A DNA stretch of 64,000 bases from Phlegmacium glaucopus (GCA_015039465.1 MU130013.1:1-64000); one strand, 5' to 3'; positions 24,321-36,433 are shown, counted from the first letter of the stretch. Notes: generated by a model not told the origin, from the sequence alone. Numbers and translations are program-made.

Positions 24321-26091
24321 GTAAATATAATGACAACTGCGGCAGTTCTGCGTTGCAAAAAAGAAAAAGAAAAAGACCATCATTCAAACCAAAAAAGTAC
24401 ATACAAGTGTGTGGAACCACTACGTTTTGCATTATTCAGTTAATCTGGTAGACGACAAGCCCTAAAAATTCAACTTACCTAGATAATCATACTGTAACCA
24501 TGGTTCAAACTCCTCGTCTTAGGTTTCCACAACCCAGTATCCGACATCATGAGACAACTGATAGCGTCCGGTGATAGTTCTTCGTTCGTCAACTGAAAAA
24601 GATAATAGACGGTCAAGGTGGGAGCTCATTTGAGGTCTTGATCGATAACTAAAACTTTTACTAGTAGTAAAACAAAAGGTATACTCACATGGAGCATTCG
24701 AGATAAAAACGAATAAATCGATCTCGCCCGCTTCTGGTCGCGGCTTCGAGTAGCTTCGAGTCCAGAGAAAAATCCTGTGTGATTTTTGTGTCCTACTAGC
24801 TCATAATTAAGGAGCTTCGATTTTGACCACCGTGCTGATCGGTCATCCCCAGTCAAAATCGGACCTAGTGTGAGCGAGGAGGAGTGAGACAAATCGATTA
24901 TATTAGCCGATATCGACTAGTGCAAGATAATTGATGCCATCACGCCATCATCAGACCAGGCTGAGTACTGCTTATTAATTTATTTCCTTAGCCTCTCTCA
25001 AAATGTGCCTCCAGTTGATTATTCTTAAAACTCTTTATTATTATTATAAGTAATACAGGATATGATATATACAGTATACAGTACAATAATTCCTCTACCA
25101 ATAGAATAGGAAGTGATGAAACTGAATCCATAATTAGTGCTATGTGGAAGGATGAATACATCTGACCATATAACCCTCTCGAATTATTACGCATCACTAG
25201 GTTGGCTAATGTTGGAGCCTTCCATATGTTGTAATCCATTGTGGGGCCGAAGAGTCGCCAGTCGAAGTGGTAGTCGCCAGTCGGAGGGGTAGTAGTTGCC
25301 AGTCGAAGGGGGAGTTGCCAGCCGAAGGGGTCATTTCTGTCGTCTCGGGAGTTCCTGAGCAGCCTGTTGTAGAACATAGAAATGGTTTGTGAATTACCTA
25401 AATGCCTGTTGATAGATGTTCGCTGTCTTCGAGTGAGAAGATATTTATGTGTATGTAAACTTGTGAAATTGGGCAACAACGTAACGTACATAACAACTGT
25501 ACTACAACTGCGTTCGATCTATCTCACTAGAACTCTTATTATCGTCTTGCCTTGTTCATTCTCGGCTACTTTAAGGTCCAATTTTGACTGGGGGTCATCC
25601 TCTAACGTTGTTCAGTGACTTTGTTCCGTGGTAAGTAGGATAAAGAGAAAGATACAGAAACAAAGGTCACAATCACTGATAGACGGTCCAAACGGGACGC
25701 CAAATGATTTGGCGGGGACTTGGCGCTTCGCGCCACCAACGATAATATTCTCCAACCAGCTAGGGTTCGTAACGAAACATGTATCATACTATGTAATGAC
25801 ATAGTGAGCGAGAAAGAAGGACAGCAAACGGCATTGTGTCAACTTGAGTAGTATTAGTAACGAGCGGAGATTACCGATCACGTGTTTGCGAAGGCCAATA
25901 GAATCCCAGAGGTAGGGCTCAATCAAGTCCATTTCAATTTTCGAACCGTCTGCATATTCCATGTCATTGTCAAACAAAGTATAGACCCATTGAATAACGT
26001 ACTGAAGTAATTAATTCCCCCATTATCCCACACACTTTTCTGTGTTCATATATAAGGGGTGGTGCAAGAAATTCGGTCAGTACTCCATCTC
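24321..26091. other. Intergenic repeat-like DNA before P450 copy A
   Basis: No convincing gene. A cluster of four 19-nt repeats lies at 25253-25331. The AT-rich stretch 24990-25100 resembles retroelement end sequence, but no second terminal copy was found. The last part should include the promoter of P450 copy A: a block AAATTCGGTCAG just before the start is shared with copies B and C. Confidence 0.4.
25253..25331. repeat. Four copies of a 19-nt tandem repeat
   Basis: The unit is approximately AGTCGCCAGTCGAAGGGGT, at 25253-25271, 25272-25290, 25294-25312 and 25313-25331. Copies 2 and 3 are separated by AGT, and the copies differ by a few substitutions. This is a small minisatellite outside any gene I can support. 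Confidence 0.8.
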
Positions 26092-27255
26092 ATGGATCCC
26101 ACTGTCAGGTATATCTCTTGCTTACCTCTAGTTGTTCTAGGGTACTGGCTGTGGAGGCTTGGTCGACGAGAGCGTCATTTGCCGCCTGGACCACCAACCA
26201 AACCAATTATCGGAAATGTCCACCTGCTTCCAAAGGCATTTCTACAACTACAGTCAGTAAAATAGACATAGACAATTGAAATCGTGAGCATGCTCATATA
26301 CCTCCTTAGATTTTCAGCATGGGCAAGAGAATATGGGCCCGTCTTTTCGGTGATTCTGTTTCCTCAGGAAGTCTACCCACTTCGTTGACTCTAGTATGAT
26401 TTAATAGATCAAGGTTTTCAATAGCACCATGATCGTACTCTCAAGTGCTTCTGCCGTCAAAGACATACTGGATAAAGCTGGTTCCTTGACCGCAGGTCGC
26501 CCTCGTTCACTTATGCAAGCCACCATGGACAATCTTTACATGTCCATGGAAAGTGCGAGTGGGTTAACCCGTGCCATTCCTTCATAGACGATGGTAGTCT
26601 GAGCTTTATTCATAGATACGGGTGTCTGGCGCCGTGGCCGAAAGGCTTTACAGATGTTCCTCACAGCAGAGGCAATTGATAGGCATTTGCCTACTCAAGA
26701 AGCTGAATCTATTCAACTCCTACACGATCTCCTCACATCCCCCGAGGTGTGCTCTAATTGTCTTGACTTTTCCACGTTTTGACACTGGACATTGATAGGA
26801 ACTCTACACCCATATCGTACGCACCACAGCGTCCCTGATCGCATCGCTTGTGTATGGGAAACGCTTCCCAGTTTTTAAAGGTACCCAAGCAGAGGTATAT
26901 GCCCACGCAGTTAAATTGGCGAATGAAATCAGCGACGCAGCCAGATTTCCTCCTGTTGAGATCGTGCCGTGGATCCAATACATTCCCCGCTGGTTGGCTC
27001 CGGTAAGGCCTTTCATCATCCACCTACCATCAGAATAGCTGATGATACAATCCTTTCAGTGGACGGCTCATTGTGACCTTATGAGGTTGGTCCGCAATCG
27101 CCTCTACGAATCACTTTTGGATGAGTGCGATCAAGCAATCAAAATGGGACGCGGTACGGGATGTTACATGGAGGAGGTTCTGAACCGCCAGGCAGAGTTG
27201 GGCTTATCACGAGGAGATATCGTGTCCGTCTACTGACTTCCTACATCCTGCCAAG

Positions 27256-27406
27256 TGTAATCCTAGGATTACAATTACTTAGTCATCACTTATATATATG
27301 ATCGATAACTACTCTCTCTCTCTCTCTCTTTTTCCCCTCTCATCTTGTACCCTCGTATTCCTTCTCTTAGTCTTTCAAAATATACTGCAATTCTCGTTTC
27401 CTTCTT
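27256..27406 (+). repeat. 5' LTR, first 151 bp (normal orientation)
   Basis: It begins TGTAATCC at a TG and contains a CT microsatellite. Its last 58 bp are repeated at 32977-33035. Its first part reappears reversed, not complemented, at 30390-30483 with only the CT run differing in length. Confidence 0.88.
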
Positions 27407-29605
27407 ATATCGGCATTACATTAAACCTCCGCGTTACCTGAGTAGCCCAACCGCAGAGCCATCGGTAAAAAGAAATTGGCAAACTTGGTTAAGAAAATTC
27501 CGGAGTCGGAACTCAACAAATAATTAAGATTCAACAACAAATTCACCATCAAATCGAAAACCAAAGCCTGCCTATTAAAGTCCTACATCATTCAATATTA
27601 AGCAGAAGAACAGTTACGTTCGGGCAAGAAATACTAGTGTTTGCTAACTTAAATAAAGTTCCTTTCCTTCGGGTTTTTATTATCCGTATGTTTCCAACCC
27701 ACGTTATTATCGTTTTTGTCAAGCTCTGCAGGTAACAGGTAGATGTCTCCACTGCGCCTCAAATTGTTTACACCTGTTCCTTTAGAGAAAAAATGTCCTT
27801 CACCTATAGCGTTGCAGTTGTTAAAGCCCCAACCCTTCACACATCTATGCTTCCGGTTCAAAATACTGTTCAAGTCCCGCTTACTCTTGGTACACCCGTG
27901 GTAACAGCTACTCCCTTCGTCTAAAGTTCCCTTTAAGTTGACGCCCTGGTAGTTAGTATGTCACGGTATGTATTACGAACCTAAACTTCACTCCTGCATG
28001 CCTTTATAGTGGTAGGCTCTTCGACCTCAACGGTTAGTGTCTTCATGATAAATCCAACGGTTTATTCCTTCGTTGCTTCAACCACAACCGTAGGAGCTCC
28101 AGTCAACTATCACAAAGGGGTCTTCACAAACGTAGACACTAACTACGCTGCCCTACTCTTCTTCTTCTCCCCCTTCAAAATCATAAGGATCATGCAACTC
28201 GGGCTGCTTGCAGTAGGTACCATTCACGGAATATTAACAACCGTCCTCCCTTCAGCGTTCCTACTGGACCAAAATGCTTGTGGAAGGCTGTGAAAAATGT
28301 CGGCAGTATAAACAACTAATTGAGAGCAAGTAGAAGTCACTCGAATCCCGTCTTCGCTCTACTTCTGCTTCTCCTACTTCTCCACCTTCTAACCCTTGCC
28401 AAGACTCCTCCTGCTAAGAGAAACCTCCTTAATTACACCCCTGCAAAACGCAACGCCTTTTGTAGGAGGCGCTACAGTGCAACAGCGAACCGTCTGTCAA
28501 AAGCAAAAAGTAGTGTTTCGCACTCCCACATCTTGTAAAGAGCTTCTCACCATCACCTCTTACGCAACCGAAGTGCTGGTTCCTATGCCTCGAGAAGTAG
28601 TTGTAATCGAAGCTAAACAAGAGCTTCGGCGACAAGCGACTCCACACTTAAACATAATGCTTCACACGTTAACTCACGCTCATCCCGTAAACGGGTGCAT
28701 GACTTCTCAAACATTCCTAGCTCGGATCTTAATTCCTAAACTGGTGCTTAAAACAGAAGGGTCAGTGCTCCCTCTTTAAGTCTTGCCTCAAGACACTACT
28801 TAAGCCTTTTTCTCTCACGACTATCCGCTCGCGCTACACTACGTTAGGTTAGGGCCTGCTCACCCAGGACCTTCGTACCCTCCTACGCCTAGTGGAAAAA
28901 CAGTAGTCCATCTCCCCAAAAGCGTAAGCGTTTTTTTAGGACCGTTTTGACAAGCTTCAGTATATACTATGCCCCACTATTTAAAGGTCCCCTCTGTTGC
29001 CCCCCAACCAACTTCTGTTCTACAAGTTGTCTGCGTTCTCTCCTTCCATTAACTCTGTAACAGCCAAATGCTTCCTACTATTTATCTAGACTAAGCAGAC
29101 TACTGGTCCATCTCCTTCCCCTTCTGCCTCCCCATAAAAAAACACCTACATACGCACCACTATACAAGCCTCATCCTCGTCACCATTGATAAACGCAACA
29201 ACCCCTCCGACTCACCCTTAAGCTCTCTCTTCATACCTCCTCTCCACATTCGCCTCTTAGACTAACTACATCCCCTTACTGTCACCCTCCCCCGCAACAT
29301 CGTGCTACACGTGCTCGGGATCATCTAGAGCCACGGTCGGACTTCCCGAACCTTCCTTTAATATTGGTGGCTTTGCTGCTACCTAAACGTTCAAATTCCC
29401 AAGTGTGCACACCTCTCGGAACTTCACTTTCAATACTTTCTCGCTCTAGCACTTTTCCAGCAACATCTGGATTCGTTTAGCGTTATTCAGCTCTACTCAC
29501 TGATATACGCCAAATATTCGTAAGTTGTTTGTCACATTTTTCTATGGACGATTCCCAGCAAAGTTTTTTCACCTTCCACCAAACAAGGTGGATGTGATTC
29601 TCGGC
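27407..29605. other. Mirror-reversed block (left of gap): LTR end, Gag and protease of the retrotransposon
   Basis: Read from 29605 down to 27407 without complementing, the first 35 bases equal the LTR 3' end at 33036-33070 exactly. Further in, the same mirrored reading opens a frame with Gag-like text such as YDFEQFCQDFF and KVIRILPCFQDPLVRDW. Nearer 27700 it gives a retropepsin C-terminal block (PIIFGLPFLEINSIV, then a CIDKK block). Read normally on either strand, the block has only weak, unrelated ORFs. Any gene called here in the stored orientation is an artefact. Confidence 0.9.
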
Positions 29606-30389
29606 NNNNNNNNNNNNNNNNNNNNNNNNNNNNNNNNNNNNNNNNNNNNNNNNNNNNNNNNNNNNNNNNNNNNNNNNNNNNNNNNNNNNNNNNNNNNNNN
29701 NNNNNNNNNNNNNNNNNNNNNNNNNNNNNNNNNNNNNNNNNNNNNNNNNNNNNNNNNNNNNNNNNNNNNNNNNNNNNNNNNNNNNNNNNNNNNNNNNNNN
29801 NNNNNNNNNNNNNNNNNNNNNNNNNNNNNNNNNNNNNNNNNNNNNNNNNNNNNNNNNNNNNNNNNNNNNNNNNNNNNNNNNNNNNNNNNNNNNNNNNNNN
29901 NNNNNNNNNNNNNNNNNNNNNNNNNNNNNNNNNNNNNNNNNNNNNNNNNNNNNNNNNNNNNNNNNNNNNNNNNNNNNNNNNNNNNNNNNNNNNNNNNNNN
30001 NNNNNNNNNNNNNNNNNNNNNNNNNNNNNNNNNNNNNNNNNNNNNNNNNNNNNNNNNNNNNNNNNNNNNNNNNNNNNNNNNNNNNNNNNNNNNNNNNNNN
30101 NNNNNNNNNNNNNNNNNNNNNNNNNNNNNNNNNNNNNNNNNNNNNNNNNNNNNNNNNNNNNNNNNNNNNNNNNNNNNNNNNNNNNNNNNNNNNNNNNNNN
30201 NNNNNNNNNNNNNNNNNNNNNNNNNNNNNNNNNNNNNNNNNNNNNNNNNNNNNNNNNNNNNNNNNNNNNNNNNNNNNNNNNNNNNNNNNNNNNNNNNNNN
30301 NNNNNNNNNNNNNNNNNNNNNNNNNNNNNNNNNNNNNNNNNNNNNNNNNNNNNNNNNNNNNNNNNNNNNNNNNNNNNNNNNNNNNNNNN
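29606..30389. other. Assembly gap (784 Ns)
   Basis: A run of Ns. It sits exactly between the two mirror-reversed blocks. The sequence truly missing from the retrotransposon appears to be the catalytic part of reverse transcriptase. Long ORFs spanning this run are meaningless. Confidence 0.99.
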
Positions 30390-32976
30390 GTTCTACTCTC
30401 CCCTTTTTCTCTCTCTCTCTCTCTCTCATCAATAGCTAGTATATATATTCACTACTGATTCATTAACATTAGGATCCTAATGTGAGAGGGGGTGAAATTT
30501 TTAAAACATACCTTTCTTCCTCTCTTTCCACGTTCATTATGGTACATGCCAAGCATCTCTCTTTCTATTTCCTCTTAACTTGTCTTATACATTAACACTT
30601 TCCCTCAATTATTTCTTCTTCATTAATTTCCACAAAACTCCTCTAGGTAAACAGGTTTCGAAGCGTCAGAAGTTCGAGGAAAACACCCTCGGTGTGCAGC
30701 AGGAGCCCTGGAACCGGCTAGGTAGAGTGTTCTATAAAGGTTGGAGGTGCCGGTGCATCGAAGAAGAGCAGCTATTAAAACAGCTGTTTCATAAGCTCCA
30801 GCAACAAGTGTTCCTGACCAAGCCCCCTCACGTCACGTGCCCTCCCTTTTTCCCGCAGTAACAAGAGCTACTTCCCATCATGAAGACTCTACACCTTTTG
30901 TCCTTTCTAAGCCACTCTTACTCCCTACAACTCCCACTGGCATCTTACAAGTCCCAGTTAGAAGCACTAGAACATTCCTGGTAGCATCGCTCCGTACTTA
31001 AAATGCTGTGCAAAAACCAGAGATCTAAACATAAGGGCAGAAGCTACATTGCAACATTCTGCTTGTGCGACTGGCTGAAGCTTTCCCTTAAATAGATTTG
31101 CCCTAAACAATCGAACAACTCGAACTCTCTAAAATCGGAATTATTCTAATAGAACTCGAAGGGTGTATAGTACGACCTAGGAAAGCTGCTATCGAAAGCG
31201 GGACGCAAGCCGACCATCCCACAGTCCTAATCTTCCACCGTTCTATCCTCCCTCCTCAGCTCCCGCTGCTGGTTTCGCTTCAACCTTCCCCCTTTTCGGA
31301 CACCTAAACAACTACCATAAGTACTATAATTTAGCATGTGCACCTTCTCGAGCATGGGTCGGGACGACCAACGCAAGCTGTACCTTAGACTACCGGACTT
31401 ACTGTCAAAATAAACACGCGAGCGACCTCGGTAGCCAGAGTCCCACCATTCTCCACCTGTAAAACTCAAACTATGGTCAGTTAAATACCTCCCGAAAGGT
31501 TTTAACGCTCTATTTCTCAAACAGTGCCAGTCTTTATTATAGATCTCCCTCTGGTAAAAGTGTTTTGGTAAACAGTTTCTTGTCAAGTCGTTCCACAAGA
31601 CGCCACTCCACATATCATCATCCCTACTAAACTTACAGACTAGGTTCTGCCAGGCACTTTCACTGTTACGTCAGCACCAGTGGCAGGAAACCGTTGCCGG
31701 GTTACTTTAGCTATCGCTGTCTTAGTGTCGCAACCAGTCCCTGTCCATTTCCCACATCTCCCGGGTATCCAAATGAACACCTCCTAAACAATGCAACTGT
31801 TAGCCCCGTTCTCCCTTACATCTTCAACAGGTAAAGCAACGCGTACAATCCGGTCATTATACTCAAGGCATTATAAAGTATACTGAACACGCGTGGTTTT
31901 ACTGGGTTCCTTAGCACCCGGTTAACCTTTTCCTCAAGAGCCTGTACTCCATCTGCACCATAATGTTCTGCTACTGGTTACTTGGTTTTGGGTAGTGCTA
32001 CTCAATATAAAAAGTACGGTCCGTAGCGTCGAACGTCCCTGAAACACTTGCCTAGGCGACGTATCAATAAAAATTAAAGTCGTTAGTTTACAACCAGCAC
32101 TCGTTCGCTCTCTTGTCATCCTCCTCCTCATTGGAGTCCTTCACTTCTTCGCCTCTCGCAACACCGTTATTTTTATCCCAAACATTCTACCAGCCTGCAC
32201 AACTCCTACCAGCGCTAAAAGGGTAATCGCATGTGTAGAACTTTTTGTCCTAAACGGTCTCTCAGTCGAAGAAACCTTCATAAGCACTTCACCTGGTCAC
32301 CACTCCCATATGCGCTATCCCGTAGTCGTTGTGTTAAGACAAGCGGAAATTGCATCTGTTAAAAAGGTAGTATAACACTGTATTTAAGGTAGGTCGCGCG
32401 AACTGCTGCTCTTTCCAGAAAAACTACGTACTTTAAGAGGTCACAAAACACTAGACACATTTACCACTTTCCATGTGGTTAGTTTAGTCGTGCGGTCGCA
32501 AATTCGCGTGCTTATTATCGTTCATTGAGAAAAAGTACGTGACCTATCAAATCGAGTCGTAAGAATTTTCAGTAACTTAGTTTCCGTTGGCCCGCTCGAT
32601 TAAGGGTTCTTCACGGTTTACTTTCATGCCGTGGTCTCGCCTCCAGTGATCGCAGCCACCACTCTATTTAAAATACAAGTCCGTAAAATCACTCTAGTTA
32701 TCAACAGTTTGTAAGTGCTCTTCAATGTTAAACAAATTAACTTAGTTTACGAAAAACCACTTGTCTCAAGGTACATCCTTTTAAGAACAGCGTTAGCAAC
32801 ATACATTCGAAACAATTCTGTTCTCATACTAGACGGTCAAAACCCTCCTTCCATCGTTATATAGCTTGCTCTGGTTCTTTAGGGGCCTGGAGACAACGCC
32901 TAAATCCCTACCCGGTCAGTTCCTGTGCAACTTGAAATCACAATAGTCGAAGATACGGGGCTGATCTTTATACTAA
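30390..32976. other. Mirror-reversed block (right of gap): RT end, integrase, PPT and LTR start
   Basis: Read from 32976 down to 30390 without complementing, it starts near the end of reverse transcriptase (VQRVLDWPIPKSATEVRGFL). Near 31680-31570 it reaches an integrase core (DCIVTFTDRLG, HLTAEHLAELFFDKW). It then gives a purine-rich tract (AAAGTGGGGGAGAG) directly before TGTAATCC, the LTR start, at 30483. The final base at 30390 joins without gap to the LTR continuation at 32977. This gives the block an exact right boundary. Confidence 0.9.
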
Positions 32977-33070
32977 TACCCTCGTATTCCTTCTCTTAGT
33001 CTTTCAAAATATACTGCAATTCTCGTTTCCTTCTTCGGCTCTTAGTGTAGGTGGAACAAACCACCTTCCA
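32977..33070 (+). repeat. 3' LTR, last 94 bp (normal orientation)
   Basis: Positions 32977-33035 match the 5' LTR at about 27349-27406. Positions 33036-33070 match the mirrored sequence at 29605-29571. It ends TTCCA, followed by CCAAC. Confidence 0.86.
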
Positions 33071-33244
33071 CCAACACTAATACCCAATCATTCAACCTCT
33101 AGGTTTCTTGGTGCAAGCCTTATGGATGCAGGGGCAGAAACATCAGCTTCTTTCCTACAGGGTTTTGTGCTCGCTCTCCTGTCATACCCAGAATGCCAAC
33201 AACGCATCCAAACCGAGATCGATACAGTCATAGGTTCCGGTCGT

Positions 33245-34140
33245 TAGTGATGTTAAGGCTCGGCTCGGCCTGGAAGCCTCGGCTTAGGCCCGGCTTTCAA
33301 GGGCTTGGGCTCAAGGAAAAGTCAAGCCCAAGCCGCAGGCCGAATCCCTACTCGGCTTAGGCTCGGCCTGGGCTCAGGCCCCGGCTTTCTCTGTGTAAAT
33401 GCATTAATGTGCAGGACATATATTTTTCATGATTTATTCATTGTTTTCGTTGCTTAGCTTGATCTTCTTTTGACACAATTATTATATTTATTGAATGTAT
33501 GTAAGATAGAGTAAGATACATGTAAAAGAGTTCCCCCTATCACCATTGTTTACCGTCATCATGGGCTGTTATTATAGCGTCATTGTCGTGTGATGTGTCG
33601 ACATGGTGAATGTGACGACGTGGGTCTAGGGACATGACAAGTGATGTGGAGGTGGTGGTGGTGGTAGCGGTGGTGGTGGTGGTTGCGTGGTTGTGGTGAT
33701 GGACTCCAGCCATGGTCGTGGTGTGGATCCGGTGGTGGTCTTAGTGGTGGAGGTGTAGGGCAGTCGTCATTATGTACTGTGGTTGCTCATAGTTAGTTAA
33801 ATAGAATTTAATCAAAAAAGAAAAAAGGAAAAAAAAATATCCTTACTTTGCATCGTCATTGGCGTCGTGTTCGACGTGGTGAGGGGTCATAGGTTGACGT
33901 CGGTGACTTGTGACATGCGATGGTTGTTGTCACACATTATTTGTTGTATTTTTATCAATAAATTGTCCCGGGCCCTGCGAGAACACCAAGCCGAGGCCTG
34001 AGCTGCGGCTCACGGCTTGAAAATATTGAAGCCCAAGCCGTGGGCCGTCCAAGCCCTACGCAACGGCCTGTGACGGCTTGGGCTACCGCGGCTCGGCTCG
34101 GCTCGGCTTGAGGGCTCAGGCCGAGCCTTTAACATCACTA
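33245..34140. mobile_element. Non-autonomous hAT-like element (896 bp) in an exon of P450 copy A
   Basis: Terminal inverted repeats start TAGTGATGTTAA(A)GGCTCGGC at both ends. An exact 8-bp target duplication, CCGGTCGT, lies at 33237-33244 and 34141-34148. The undisturbed site is visible in P450 copies B and C. The 8-bp duplication and a TIR starting TAGTGATG are hAT superfamily features. Subterminal regions carry many GGCTCGG/GGCTTGGGC repeats, and the centre has a GGT/GTG-rich microsatellite (about 33648-33735). No transposase is encoded. Confidence 0.92.
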
Positions 34141-35070
34141 CCGGTCGTATGCCGAATTTGGCAGACTATGAGACATTGCCATACTTGCAAGCTTTCGTCA
34201 ACGAGGTAAGTTATAATTTTCAACTTTTTACCACTTGGAAACAATCTGCTGAATAGATCCATCGTTTCAGACCTCTCCTGCCCCTTGCCTTGCCACATAT
34301 GGCGACTGAAGATATCCCTGTACGTTAGCAGTGACCCCTTTTCCGGGAGTTGGCATTAATCCTCTGTCGTAGTACAAGGGCCATGTCATCCCAAAGGGCT
34401 CTATGCTCTTTATGAATACGTGTATGTAAACAGTCCTTGCCGGTCCGTTGACAGTAATTTAACACACACGGCAGGGAGTATCACGCATGACCCTGGTCAG
34501 TTAAGATAAATGGGAATTTTACCCCGATGTTAACTGATAGTTTCCCTAGACCTTTTTGAAAACCCAGAGACATTCCGACCGGAGCGTTTCCTCGAATCTA
34601 GATTTGGGACCAAACCTGGGGCGGAAGTTACGGATTTCCGAGACAACTTTGGGTTTGGGGCGGGCAGAGTGAATTTCTATTCTTTTAGTAGAAATATATG
34701 TTCTGACTGACGCCCTGCTTAGCGGATTTGCCCTGGTGAAAGGATGGGCCGCCGCACAACTGTAAGCAGTCGAATAAGTTGTATTCTTCCAAGTCACTAA
34801 TCAAAAAATTTTGCAGGCTTTAAATGCTATGAATCTTGTATGGGCATTTGAGTTTAGTCCTTTGAACGCAAGCGAGCCCTTTGACTTGGCGATGAACCGG
34901 TATCTCGAGGTAATTATGTCCCATACCATGTCGGTATTTTTTTTTAATAACTTTTTGGGCCCCTTTAGCCTGGACTGGAGCTGGCACCCAAGCCATTTGT
35001 TTGTGATGTGAAAGTACGAGATGACAAGCGGGCTGCGATGATCAGGTCTTCGTTTTCTGCGTATCAGTAA

Positions 35071-36433
35071 ATAACAGGGAGCTCGCTTACTAATACTAGT
35101 ATGCTTTTCGATCTTAACAAGATGTCTGTAAATTTAGATGTTATATAGTATTGAGGTAGTCGTCACAGCTTGGTTCCGAGTCGTGACCTTGGGACACAAT
35201 TTTTGGCCTAAAATGTAGTTAAGTACGACTCCATACGAGCACTGCGGGGAAGGAGTCTTTGAATAATCAGTGGCAGTCACTCACATCTTTTGACCATCGT
35301 CTCAGAGCTCTAGAGCTCGTCTGAGTACACCATACCATTACACATCACGTTCACTTATAATTCCAAAATAATATATTTCATTTCCGTTCAGCGGCCAGCC
35401 AAATCGTTTCACCCAGTGTAATATAGCAGAAACCAAATCAACCGTGCTCCTAGTCTTCCGTACGGCGTAGGCAGACTTCATAAACTACTGATAATCAATT
35501 GATGAGTCGATCTCCTTCATATGCCATGAGTCTGCTCGTCAAAGATGTATATTCCCACGAGGACGCGTGTTGTTTGGGAATTCAATGGCGTCTTCAAATC
35601 CATCCCACAACGAAACACCCCAATATGTATCTAAAACACCTTTAATACTAGAAACCTTTTCGGGCACAGCATCGACATTTTCTACTACCTGGCAACAAAT
35701 ATATACCCCGACACTACCCCTATGGCACAACAGCGGCTCAAGCGCTCAAGCGCTCACGCCCATCACACTCGTTTCATCGACTCCAGCAACCCTTCAAATA
35801 CAATCACCACCCTGAAAAAACGGACCGAAAAACGCTCGAATGACGATGACCAAAACCCAGATACCCCGGCCCCTCAGAAGCTGCTGGTTCCATTGGACAC
35901 GTCAGACTAGAACCATTGGATGGATAACGCGTCTACGATAAGAGAGAAAGTGATCGGTTCGCTTTTAGTACGGTTTGGTGGCCGCGAGTAAGTATGTATA
36001 TGATTGGGACCGAACATTGTGTCAAGTTCACGACATGCTTTGTATAATACTATATCCACATCCACATTCACTGATGACTCCGAGTGCAGTGCAAATGCTC
36101 AGACATCCTGTATATTAACAGCAGCTGCATGGTTAGCTTCGTGGGACTCATTGCACTGCACTCCACTACCCATGCCTATCTATAGGGACGCTATTACAGA
36201 AAAAATGCCTCCCATCCAGGTGTACCCTCTGCTGCATCTGCTACTCAGCTTTCTGAAAAGACTAAGGGTTGTCGGCCATAAAATTTGCAAACTTTGCATT
36301 CGACAAGTGGCATTCCTACGATCTTTTTCCCGGAACTGCTTATCCCTGTTCATTCGCCGTTTTCGCACTTGAACCAAACGTCAAAGTCTAGATGTGGATC
36401 GTTTTAGCAGACTCCCTATATCGTTTCTAACAA
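35071..36433. other. Intergenic region with part of a dispersed inverted duplication
   Basis: No gene is supported. Positions 35160-35330 resemble the 3' flanks of P450 copies B and C. Positions 35466-35900 are similar, in inverse orientation, to about 47060-47532, including GAGTCGATCTCCTTCATATG at 35503-35522. Small ORFs on this stretch (for example at 35722) share words with the other copy (NPDTPA), which reflects common origin rather than proven coding. Confidence 0.5.

Larger units (their letters stand above)
27256..33070. mobile_element. Ty3/gypsy LTR retrotransposon with misassembled (mirror-reversed) interior
   Basis: The ends are in normal orientation: 27256-27406 is the first 151 bp of an LTR, starting with the palindrome TGTAATCCTAGGATTACA; 32977-33070 is the last 94 bp of an LTR, ending TTCCA. 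Flanks CCAAG (27251-27255) and CCAAC (33071-33075) suggest a 5-bp target duplication with one change. The insertion is in a P450 intron. The interior blocks 27407-29605 and 30390-32976 are reversed without complementation (see separate entries), with 784 Ns between them. Reading the blocks in mirror order gives LTR end, Gag, protease, then (after missing RT sequence) RT end, integrase, a polypurine tract and LTR start. Reconstructed LTRs are about 186-188 bp. The element reads on the plus strand. Confidence 0.88.
26092..35070 (+). pseudogene. Cytochrome P450 copy A, interrupted by two mobile elements
   Basis: The gene begins at ATG 26092 (MDPTVRYISCLPLVVLGYWL, then LPPGPPTKPIIGNVHLLPK). It follows the exon order of intact copy B through to the stop at 35068-35070. 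Visible blocks include WIQYIPRWLAP, FLGASLMDAGAETSASFLQG, ETLPYLQAFVNE with the ExxR region, FRPERF, and the haem motif FGFGAGR joined to RICPGER across an intron. The LTR retrotransposon at 27256-33070 lies in the intron between DIV and FLGASL. The hAT-like element at 33245-34140 lies in the exon coding for IGSGRMPNL, so the reading frame is broken. The intron 1 donor used in copies B and C (GT) reads GG here. The remaining sequence is close to copies B and C, so the damage looks recent. Confidence 0.85.

Noticed and set aside
25253..25331. CRISPR array
   Set aside because: Repeats are contiguous with no unique spacers, and the genome is fungal.
24988..25491. 167-codon minus-strand ORF with repeated FGWQL/FDWRL-like text
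   Set aside because: The repeats come from the 19-nt minisatellite at 25253-25331; no domain or splice context.
25000..25600. LTR of a copia-type element
   Set aside because: The AT-rich end-like sequence has no second copy or target duplication in the window.
27600..29500. ORFs in stored orientation such as 28009-28293 and 28396-28779
   Set aside because: The block is mirror-reversed; the real coding content appears only when read backwards without complementing.
29525..30439. Open frames of about 300 codons on both strands across the gap
   Set aside because: They consist almost entirely of N-derived unknown residues.
30580..31613. ORFs in stored orientation right of the gap
   Set aside because: Same reason: mirrored retrotransposon integrase region.
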